From contig JADHLK010000039.1 in NCBI GenBank assembly GCA_016780695.1, positions 1 through 10,823 of the forward strand: a DNA stretch of 10,823 nt, read 5' to 3'. Shown here in pieces: positions 5,210-10,823 of this stretch. The position numbers and the translations under genes are program-made. Every line of letters begins with the position of its first letter. The stretch's first letter is position 1. The notes under the pieces are model-generated. The model searched no databases and was not told the origin of the DNA. It saw only the letters and a program-made list of their open reading frames with translations. Source of the DNA: Alphaproteobacteria bacterium (lineage in GTDB: Bacteria; Pseudomonadota; Alphaproteobacteria; Puniceispirillales; Puniceispirillaceae).

Positions 5210-6481
5210 CTAGCTGAGCAGAGCCAACTCGCCGCCAACCGGAATTTCCGGGGCATGGTCATTGCTGGTAATAACCAGGTCCAGAGCACCACCGGATTTC
5301 TGCCATTGACCGGCAACCAGCGGGGTCTTGGACACATTCTTGACCGGGCCTTTGGACCAGTCAACCGTGCCAACAATGGTTTTCATGCTGGTGCCTTCAA
5401 TCGCTGCAACGATAGCCGCCGGGTCTTCCATATCAGCTGCCCGGCCAACCACATCTGCCACCACTTCAAACAGCGCATGGCGGAAACCAAGCGGCTGCGT
5501 CCAGGGCCGACCGGTTGCAGATGTATAACCATCTGCCAATGCCCGCGCACTGGTGCCAGTCAGCGAGGAGCTGAACGGATGGTTCGGCGACCACCAGATT
5601 TCAGAAGACAGGCCAACTCCGCGATCGCCCAAACCGGCAACAGTGGAGGGGAACAAGAGCGCCTTGCCGATAGTAACAATCTTCGGCTTGAAGCCCTGCT
5701 GGCCGGATTGTGACCAGAAAGTACCGAAATCAGGCGGAATCATCACCCCGGTTACAATCTCTGCCCCGGCATTTTTGAAGGCGGTGATGTAGCTGGAGAA
5801 ATCATCTGTCAGCGGCTGATAGCGGCCCGGATCGGTGAGCGAAAAGCCCGCCCCGGCCAGCGGCTTTGGAAAGCCCAGCTCGGCATCACCCCAGGCATTG
5901 CCATCCGCATCATTGGGGAACAACCCGCCAACATTCTTTGCCACCCCATCATGATTCCACAAGGACAGGAAATTGGCGATCACATCTTCCAGACCCCAGA
6001 AGAAATGAAAAGTATGCTGGAACCCTTCTGCCGGATTGCCGCCGCGGCCAAAGAAATAGGGCTGCCAGGGACAGTCTGTGGTGATACAGGGCACCTCATT
6101 CAATTCGGCCTGATCAGCGACCGGGTTGGTGGTATCCGGCGTTGCAGCCCCCAGCAGAATATCCACCTCATCTTCCAGGATCAGCTGGCTGGCTACTTCG
6201 GCGGCCCGGTTCGGATTGGACTGGCTATCGCGGACGACAATCTCAACATCCCAGCTCTTGCCATTATTCATCAGGCCGCCTCTGAACACTTTTTTGATAC
6301 CGTCAACAATATAGCTATCTGCCTCAGCAAATCCGGCCAGCGGGCCGGTTGCCGGGCTCACATAGCCAAGTTTGAGAGTGGGGTTTTTCGCATAAGCCCG
6401 TGAAAAACCCATAATAGCCGGACTGGCCAGCACGGCCCCGGTTGCTGCCATAAATTGGCGGCGGTTACTGCGATGTGTCAT
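5210..6481 (-). CDS. HAAT-family ABC transporter substrate-binding protein, Tat-exported
   Basis: This periplasmic ligand-binding protein (Peripla_BP_6 type, as in Leu/Ile/Val and amide/organic-acid transporters) has 423 residues from the chosen start. The start at 6481 is preferred because GAGGAGG lies about 7 nt upstream and because it places a twin-arginine signal directly at the N-terminus: SNRRQFMAATG with Arg7-Arg8, a short hydrophobic stretch, and a probable cleavage after AYA at residue 31. An upstream ATG at 6526 would add 15 residues without a comparable ribosome binding site. The mature protein opens with LKLGYVSPATGPLAGF (residues 36-51), typical of the family, followed by VVRDSQSNPNRAAEVASQLI. 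It delivers ligand to LivHM. It is the last gene of the importer operon, 109 nt after livM, and ends at a strong terminator. Tat export suggests folding before secretion. The ligand is unknown. Confidence 0.94.
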   Translation of the reverse strand: MTHRSNRRQFMAATGAVLASPAIMGFSRAYAKNPTLKLGYVSPATGPLAGFAEADSYIVDGIKKVFRGGLMNNGKSWDVEIVVRDSQSNPNRAAEVASQLILEDEVDILLGAATPDTTNPVADQAELNEVPCITTDCPWQPYFFGRGGNPAEGFQHTFHFFWGLEDVIANFLSLWNHDGVAKNVGGLFPNDADGNAWGDAELGFPKPLAGAGFSLTDPGRYQPLTDDFSSYITAFKNAGAEIVTGVMIPPDFGTFWSQSGQQGFKPKIVTIGKALLFPSTVAGLGDRGVGLSSEIWWSPNHPFSSSLTGTSARALADGYTSATGRPWTQPLGFRHALFEVVADVVGRAADMEDPAAIVAAIEGTSMKTIVGTVDWSKGPVKNVSKTPLVAGQWQKSGGALDLVITSNDHAPEIPVGGELALLS

Positions 6482-6590
6482 AAGTTCCTCCTCTGTCTCA
6501 CCGCTTCTGAAAATTGCTTCTTGCATCGGGGTAAGCCGCAGGTCCGCTAATCAGGCCCGCTCTGTCGGCTCGCTCCCCCTTGCCTGTTCA
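6482..6590 (-). other. livM to substrate-binding-protein spacer
   Basis: This 109-nt spacer is the largest gap within the transporter operon. It carries the GAGGAGG ribosome binding site of the binding-protein gene at its end. I see no convincing terminator stem with T-tract and no good -35/-10 pair. A separate promoter or mRNA-processing site that raises binding-protein levels over the membrane components is possible, as seen in some importers, but is not visible here. Confidence 0.35.
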
Positions 6591-7652
6591 TCAGCCCTCT
6601 GCATCCCTTTTCATTGAGGCTGAATCCTGTTTCCCGCCCTTGGCCAGTCTTACCCGGTAGCCCAGCGGAAAGAGTTGAAATCCGGTAAAATGCTTGATCG
6701 CCCCCCATAAGCCTTTCGGGGCAAACAGCATCACAATGGTTGCCACAATGCCCAGCACAATCAGGTAAATTGTGCCCAGATCAGCCAGCGTCTCACGCAG
6801 CAGGAAAAATACAATCGTGCCAATTATCGGCCCTTCCAGCGTGCCGATGCCGCCGATCACAACAATAAAAATCACAAAGGCTGTCCAGTCATTCACCGAA
6901 AAAGCTGCATCTGGCGAAATACGCAGCTTTTGCAGGAAAATCAGCGCCCCGACCAGCGTCGTCAGCGCGCCCACCATGCTATAGACAACAAATTTTGTCC
7001 GCCAAATATCAATGCCGAGCGAGGCGGCCGCCAGCTCATTATCCCGAATCGCGGTCAGCGCCAGACCACGGCGCGAACGCAAAAACAGCCAGGCAATCGC
7101 GATCACCAGCACCGCCACCCCCAGAGCCAGCCAATAGCTGGCAGCTTCCCGCCCGGCCCGGCTGGAAGCGATGGATTTCACCACCTTAACCGGAAGCGAA
7201 ATGCCAGAGCCGCCGCCCAGCGCCCCCAGCTGGGCAAAGCCGAGGCGACAGACTTCTGCCACCACCCAGGTGCCAATCGCAAAATAGGCCCCGCGCAACC
7301 GGAAAATCAGGGCCGCAATCGGCATGGATACCAGCCCGCCCGCAACAAAGATGATCAGCAGGGCAATCAGCGGATGCACCCCGCCAAAAATGGTCAGGGC
7401 AAATAAAAGATAGCCGCCAATACCGACAAAGGCCTGCTGGCCAACCGAGACCAGACCAGCATAACCAGCCAGCAAATTCCACAAGGATGCCAGCGAGAGA
7501 TACAGGAATATCTCACCCAGCAGGCGCAAATCAGCACGCCCCAGATATGCCGGGGCCAGCGCCAATGCTAGCAGCACAGCCGCCCCGGCCAACAAGCCCA
7601 GACGGGTTGCCAGCGTGGAACGCTCAATCTGATGGGAAGCAGGCCCGGTCAT
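6591..7652 (-). CDS. livM: HAAT ABC transporter permease, LivM type
   Basis: This 353-residue inner-membrane permease belongs to BPD_transp_2. Hydrophobic segments run from about residue 17 to 320, with a polar C-terminal tail. Family hallmarks are LWNLLAGYAGLVSVGQQAFVG (residues 57-77) and the cytoplasmic coupling loop around RRGLALTAIRDNELAAASLG (194-213), which contacts the ATPase. The end of the membrane domain, LFAPKGLWGA (309-318), is also typical. The start at 7652 is chosen because its ATG overlaps the livH stop (ATGA, 4 nt), with a GAGG sequence 8 nt upstream. The open frame extends upstream to 7802, but that part lies wholly within livH and encodes a polar, non-family sequence. It forms the translocation pore with LivH. 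Substrate cannot be deduced from the permease. Confidence 0.94.
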   Translation of the reverse strand: MTGPASHQIERSTLATRLGLLAGAAVLLALALAPAYLGRADLRLLGEIFLYLSLASLWNLLAGYAGLVSVGQQAFVGIGGYLLFALTIFGGVHPLIALLIIFVAGGLVSMPIAALIFRLRGAYFAIGTWVVAEVCRLGFAQLGALGGGSGISLPVKVVKSIASSRAGREAASYWLALGVAVLVIAIAWLFLRSRRGLALTAIRDNELAAASLGIDIWRTKFVVYSMVGALTTLVGALIFLQKLRISPDAAFSVNDWTAFVIFIVVIGGIGTLEGPIIGTIVFFLLRETLADLGTIYLIVLGIVATIVMLFAPKGLWGAIKHFTGFQLFPLGYRVRLAKGGKQDSASMKRDAEG

Positions 7653-8512
7653 CCATCCATCCTCGGAAACAGACCGCGCGGGCGCACCGCCAGAATAGCC
7701 AGAAAGACGATATGGCCTGCCAAAATCTGCCAGCCGGGATGCAGCTGCGCCCCGATTGCCTGAGCCACGCCCAGAATAATGCCGCCCGCCAGCGTGCCCC
7801 ACAAATTACCCAGGCCGCCTATGATCACCGCCTCAAAACCGAAAATCAGCCGCCCCCCGCCAACCGCCGGATCAAAAGAGGTCCGCGTGCCAAGGAATAT
7901 CGCGGCAATCGCGACCACCGCCAGCGACAAGGCCATCGCCACGGCGAATATATGCCGCCTGTTCAACCCCATCAGCTGGGCAATATCCTGATTGTCCGAG
8001 ACTGCCCGGAACGCCCGGCCCAGCGCGGTGCGATAGAAAATAAATTGCAGCCCGGCTATCACAATCACCGCGGTGACAAACATCAAAAGCGGCAGATAGC
8101 CAATGGCCAGCCCACCGATATTCAGGCTGGCAATCTCCAGCGCGCCAGCCTGCAGTTTTTGCGGATCAGCTGTATAAACCTCCAGCAGGGCGTTCTGGAT
8201 GATCACAGACAGACCAAAGGTCACCAGCAAGGGCGGCAAAATATCCTCGCCCAGCGTGCGGTTCAGAATCAGCCGTTGCAGCCCATAGCCAATCAGAGCC
8301 ATCACCGGCACCAAAACCAGCAGTGCGACCAGCGGATGAATGCCCAGCAGCATGGTTATCGTCAGCCCCAGATAGGCAGCCAGCACAATCAGATCCCCAT
8401 GCGCGATATTGACCAGCCGCATCACCCCGAAAATGATCGACAGGCCAGCTGCGAACAACGCATAAAGCCCGCCCAGAAGCGTCCCCTGAACAATCGCGTT
8501 AAGCCAATCCAT
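7649..8512 (-). CDS. livH: HAAT ABC transporter permease, LivH type
   Basis: This permease of 287 residues has the typical LivH length and pattern. The N-terminus MDWLNAIVQGTLLGGLYALF leads into GLSIIFGVMRLVNIAHGDL (residues 23-41), one of the best family signatures. The coupling loop GRAFRAVSDNQDIAQLMGLN is at 165-184, and the C-terminus reads RPRGLFPRM. About eight membrane segments are visible. The start at 8512 has a GAGGAG ribosome binding site 5 nt upstream and overlaps the end of livF by 14 nt. The longer frame to 8656 adds residues with no family character and lies inside livF. It pairs with LivM in the membrane and overlaps it by 4 nt, so the subunits are probably made by coupled translation. 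Confidence 0.95.
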   Translation of the reverse strand: MDWLNAIVQGTLLGGLYALFAAGLSIIFGVMRLVNIAHGDLIVLAAYLGLTITMLLGIHPLVALLVLVPVMALIGYGLQRLILNRTLGEDILPPLLVTFGLSVIIQNALLEVYTADPQKLQAGALEIASLNIGGLAIGYLPLLMFVTAVIVIAGLQFIFYRTALGRAFRAVSDNQDIAQLMGLNRRHIFAVAMALSLAVVAIAAIFLGTRTSFDPAVGGGRLIFGFEAVIIGGLGNLWGTLAGGIILGVAQAIGAQLHPGWQILAGHIVFLAILAVRPRGLFPRMDG

Positions 8513-9224
8513 GATCGCTCCTCGCCCCGAAATAGGCTTCCGAAATCTGTTCTCTTGTGATCGTATCGGACTGGCCAGACAGAGAGACACGCCCCTCTTG
8601 CAGGCAATAGACATGGCTGGATACTTCCAGAGCTTTGGAAATATCCTGCTCAACAATAATCGCGCTCATACCGGTTGCAATGATCTTCGGCAGCACCTCA
8701 TAGATCTGCCGGATAATCACCGGCGCCAGACCAAGGCTTATCTCATCAAACATCAGCAAGGACGGGTTGGCCATCAGCGCCCGCCCAATGGCGACCATCT
8801 GCTGCTGGCCACCAGACAGAGAGGTAGAGGCCTGATGGCGGCGTTCCTGCAATATCGGAAACAAATCATAGATCGCCGCCAGCGACCAGGGGCCGGGCCG
8901 GCGCATACGCCCGCCAATGATCAGATTTTCCTCAACCGACAGCGAGGGGAACAGCTGCCGTCCCTCTGGAACCAGCGCGATCCCCTTGCCTGCCACCTGG
9001 TCCGCCCGCAATCCGCCGATCGGCTCGCCCTGATACAAGATACTGTCTGGCCGATTCTGCAACATACCGGAAATTGAGCGCATCAAGGTGGATTTGCCCG
9101 CCCCATTGGCCCCGATAATCGCGATCACCCCATCGCTGGCCACCTCCAGATCAAGGCTGAACAGCGCCTGAAAATCCCCATAGAAGGCATCCAGGGAACG
9201 GATTTGCAAGACCGGATCAGCCAT
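8499..9224 (-). CDS. livF: HAAT ABC transporter ATP-binding protein, LivF type
   Basis: This ATPase has 241 residues if the ATG at 9224 is used. The order of motifs is complete: Walker A GANGAGKST (residues 38-46), the LVPEGRQLFPSLSVEENL stretch characteristic of LivF (85-102), signature LSGGQQQ (136-142), and Walker B LLMFDE (156-161) followed by ISLGLAP. After Walker B comes VEQD, the LivF-typical replacement of the usual H-loop histidine region. It couples ATP hydrolysis to import together with LivG. The ATG at 9224 overlaps the livG stop by 8 nt (ATGGCTGA), with GAGG close upstream. A TTG at 9233 would add three residues and cannot be excluded. All catalytic residues appear intact. Confidence 0.95.
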   Translation of the reverse strand: MADPVLQIRSLDAFYGDFQALFSLDLEVASDGVIAIIGANGAGKSTLMRSISGMLQNRPDSILYQGEPIGGLRADQVAGKGIALVPEGRQLFPSLSVEENLIIGGRMRRPGPWSLAAIYDLFPILQERRHQASTSLSGGQQQMVAIGRALMANPSLLMFDEISLGLAPVIIRQIYEVLPKIIATGMSAIIVEQDISKALEVSSHVYCLQEGRVSLSGQSDTITREQISEAYFGARSDHGLA

Positions 9225-9945
9225 CTGCCTCAATTCCCAGATAGATTTCGCGCACCTCCTTGCTGGCCATCACCTTTTTCGGGTCGCCCTCGGCTATTTT
9301 CCTGCCAAAATCAATGACAATCAGCCGGTCCACCACCGCCAAGAGGGCGTGCACCACATGCTCAATCCAGATGATCGCGACCCCGCGGCTGCGAATCTGG
9401 CGTATCGTGGCGACCAGATCCTGACATTCGGCATCTGTCAGCCCGCCAGCGATTTCATCCAGCAGCAATAATTTTGGATTGGCACAGAGCGCGCGGGTCA
9501 GCTCCAACCGCTTGCGATCCAGCAATCCCAGCGCCCCGGCCAGATTATTGGCCTTGCCCAGAAGGCCGGTCTCCTCCAGCATTTGCAAGCAATGTTCTTC
9601 GGCATGGCGGCCTGCCAGCCCAGCCCCTTGCGTAGCCGCGACCATGGCATTTTCAAAAACAGTCAGCCCGCTGAATGGCTGCGGAATCTGGAAAGAGCGG
9701 GCCATACCGGCGCGGCAGCGCTGGGCAGCAGACAGGCGGGTAATATCCTCTCCCAGAAAAAACAGGCGCCCGCCATCCGCAGCCAGCGTGCCGGTCACCA
9801 GATTGAACATTGAGGTCTTGCCAGCCCCGTTCGGTCCGATAATTCCCAATGCCTCATTGCTGTCCAGACTATAGCTCAGCTGGTCGGCGACCTGCACGGC
9901 CCCGAAGGCTTTGTCAATCCTGTCAAGTCTCAGAATTTCGCTCAC
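9217..9945 (-). CDS. livG: HAAT ABC transporter ATP-binding protein, LivG type, with divergent signature motif
   Basis: This 242-residue ATPase is the first gene of the transporter operon. Walker A is GPNGAGKTS (residues 37-45). The LivG-typical MARSFQIPQPFSGLTVFENAM region is at 81-101, Walker B LLLLDE at 159-164 with the following AGGLTDAE, and the H-loop His196 sits in IIWIEH. The ABC signature, usually LSxGQ, reads LGLLD (139-143) before RKRLELTRAL. Divergent signatures are known in part of the LivG family, so the protein is probably functional, with LivF supplying the canonical signature in the heterodimer. The start is a GTG at 9945, supported by AAAGAGG 5 nt upstream; no better ATG is near. 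The 223-nt region upstream carries the proposed operator, which suggests its own promoter. Confidence 0.94.
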   Translation of the reverse strand: MSEILRLDRIDKAFGAVQVADQLSYSLDSNEALGIIGPNGAGKTSMFNLVTGTLAADGGRLFFLGEDITRLSAAQRCRAGMARSFQIPQPFSGLTVFENAMVAATQGAGLAGRHAEEHCLQMLEETGLLGKANNLAGALGLLDRKRLELTRALCANPKLLLLDEIAGGLTDAECQDLVATIRQIRSRGVAIIWIEHVVHALLAVVDRLIVIDFGRKIAEGDPKKVMASKEVREIYLGIEADG

Positions 9946-10086
9946 CCCAGCCTCTTTACTCTATCAGGCAGAAAGCCTCTCCTCTGCCATTACCCCGGTT
10001 AAAACCGTATCACACCTAAATTTTTTCAGTCCCAAATTTTATCCCTATCAGCAGGTCCTGTCACATCACCTGACCCTATTCAGCCC

Positions 10087-10134
10087 ATATTATGGTTATT
10101 ATCGCAAACCAAACCTTTTTTTGTATCACATTGC
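10087..10134 (-). promoter_or_regulatory. Candidate control region of the transporter operon with shared 13-bp operator
   Basis: TGTATCACATTGC at 10122-10134 is identical to the element at 4228-4240 and has the same orientation relative to the downstream minus-strand operon. It lies 177 nt before the livG start. Just downstream on the minus strand are a GATAAT box (10103-10098), close to the -10 consensus, and a TAATAT box (10092-10087). Neither has a good -35 partner; the best is GATACA (10127-10122), 18 nt from GATAAT and inside the operator, matching three of six bases. A partial copy, GTATCACA, is at 10007-10014. A weak -35 overlapped by the operator would fit activation rather than repression, but this is inference. 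Confidence 0.42.
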
Positions 10135-10168
10135 GGAACGAATATCTTTACAAGGACAGACTCCCTAT

Positions 10169-10823
10169 TCAGCTTTGTCTGGTGCCTTCATGGGCTGCTT
10201 TGGTGCGTGCTTTCAGCTCCCTCAGCACTGTCAATTCCTCGTCTGTAGGGGGCGGGGTTTGGCGCAGATTTTCAGCAAAGCGCACCTGCCAGCCGCAATT
10301 TTCCTGCACCTGCTCAGCGCTCACCCCCGGATGCAGGCTGGTTACGGTAAATTCTTTGGTTTCGGGATGCGGCTCCCAGACAGCCAGATCGGTTATCAAC
10401 AGCACCGGCCCCTCTGTGGTCAGCCCCATACGGGCACGGTGATCCCCCCCCTCGCCATGGCCGAAACTGGTAAAGAAATCTATCTTCTCCACCATGCCCC
10501 GCAGAGATTGTTTCATAGTGATATAGATTTTCTGTGACTGGCTGGCGATTTCCGGTGCGCCTCCGCCGCCGGGCAGACGGGTTTTCGGATTGTGATAATC
10601 CCCGATAATGGTGGTATTGATATTGCCGAACTTGTCCAGCTGCGCTGCGCCCAGAAAGCCGATTGTCACATGCCCGCCCTGTAGCCAGTAGCGGAACATT
10701 TCCGGCACCCCTACCGTGGTCAGGGCGGTCTCGCATAATTCGCCATCCCCGATAGACAGCGGCAGCACTTCCGGGGCGGTTCCAATAGTGCCGGATTCAT
10801 AAATAAGGGTAATATCCGGGGCG
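10169..10823 (-). CDS. CoA-transferase beta subunit (glutaconate CoA-transferase GctB-like), N-terminus beyond right edge
   Basis: The frame stays open to the window edge, giving 217 visible residues, so roughly 45-50 N-terminal residues are missing compared with about 265 in GctB. The visible start reads APDITLIYESGTIGTAPEVL. Its ESG (Glu codon at 10798-10796) corresponds to the catalytic glutamate that forms the enzyme-CoA thioester in glutaconate CoA-transferase. Further hallmarks are GFLGAAQLDKFGNINTTIIG, the GGGGAPEIAS loop, and the ending of the core domain TEGPVLLITDLAVWEP. Class I CoA-transferases move CoA between carboxylic acids and need an alpha subunit, expected just upstream beyond 10823. 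Acetoacetate, released by BKACE, is one possible substrate; glutaconate-like diacids are another. The retained Glu argues against the IpdAB-type ring hydrolases, which share the fold. The stop is TGA at 10169. Confidence 0.9.
   Translation of the reverse strand, partial: APDITLIYESGTIGTAPEVLPLSIGDGELCETALTTVGVPEMFRYWLQGGHVTIGFLGAAQLDKFGNINTTIIGDYHNPKTRLPGGGGAPEIASQSQKIYITMKQSLRGMVEKIDFFTSFGHGEGGDHRARMGLTTEGPVLLITDLAVWEPHPETKEFTVTSLHPGVSAEQVQENCGWQVRFAENLRQTPPPTDEELTVLRELKARTKAAHEGTRQS

Noticed and set aside
6482..6526. Upstream start for the substrate-binding protein
   Set aside because: It would bury the twin-arginine signal 15 residues deeper, and the only strong Shine-Dalgarno (GAGGAGG) fits the ATG at 6481.
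7653..7802. Extended N-terminus for livM
   Set aside because: The extra 50 residues lie inside livH, have no LivM similarity and lack a good ribosome binding site. The ATG at 7652 overlaps the livH stop in the usual coupled way.
7487..8560. A 357-codon open frame on the plus strand
   Set aside because: It is antisense to livM and livH, and its low-complexity Gln/His/Arg/Pro composition is typical of the strand opposite membrane-protein genes.
8513..8656. Extended N-terminus for livH
   Set aside because: These codons overlap livF and encode a polar, cysteine- and arginine-rich stretch unlike LivH. The ATG at 8512 has a GAGGAG site and starts the family sequence exactly.
10034..10050. A stretch (AAATTTTATCCCTATCA) resembling the 16-bp repeat unit at 157-172
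   Set aside because: It needs a one-base insertion plus mismatches, is AT-rich, and occurs once, so chance similarity is the better explanation.
10052..10072. Inverted repeat CAGGT-11 nt-ACCTG as terminator of the CoA-transferase gene
   Set aside because: The stem is only 5 bp and there is no T-tract directly after it in the minus direction, so it does not support a rho-independent terminator.

Overview
The window looks like a catabolic island from an alphaproteobacterium, possibly marine. This rests on the moderately GC-rich coding, tightly packed genes with strong Shine-Dalgarno sequences, a HAAT-type ABC transporter with a Tat-exported binding protein, an IclR regulator, and a BKACE/3-hydroxyacyl-dehydrogenase pair. 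The taxonomic call is an inference from gene content and style, not from a marker gene. No rRNA, tRNA, CRISPR array, transposase or phage gene was seen.

Layout. (1) Positions 1-4169, minus strand: a catabolic operon that reads from right to left as cyclase-family metal hydrolase (PF04199), small cupin, SDR oxidoreductase, 3-hydroxyacyl-CoA-dehydrogenase-like enzyme, BKACE (beta-keto acid cleavage enzyme, DUF849) and the start of a glutathione S-transferase-like gene that runs off the left edge. (2) Positions 4170-4328: a divergent regulatory region. (3) Positions 4329-5081, plus strand: an IclR-family regulator. (4) Positions 5082-5209: a bidirectional terminator with a partly tandem-duplicated hairpin arm between convergent genes. 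(5) Positions 5210-9945, minus strand: a complete branched-chain-amino-acid-type (HAAT) ABC importer in the order livG, livF, livH, livM, substrate-binding protein. (6) Positions 9946-10168: an intergenic region. (7) Positions 10169-10823, minus strand: the C-terminal part of a class I CoA-transferase beta subunit (GctB-like), open at the right edge.

Proposed joint function (inference). The ABC system imports an unknown small organic molecule. The cyclase-family enzyme may hydrolyse an amide, lactone or similar bond. The SDR and/or HAD-like enzyme then oxidise hydroxyl groups to a beta-keto acid. BKACE cleaves that acid with acetyl-CoA to give a new CoA ester plus acetoacetate. The CoA-transferase could activate acetoacetate or a pathway acid, and the GST may handle a thioether, ether or isomerisation step. 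The substrate cannot be read from the sequence.

The most useful non-coding signal is a 13-bp word, TGTATCACATTGC. It occurs exactly upstream of the catabolic operon (4228-4240) and upstream of the transporter operon (10122-10134), in the same orientation relative to both. A partial copy lies exactly 21 bp from the first. This fits one regulator, most simply the IclR protein, controlling uptake and catabolism together. Two 3'-end tandem repeat clusters (four 16-bp units at 141-204; about three 17-bp units at 5154-5202) are also unusual.
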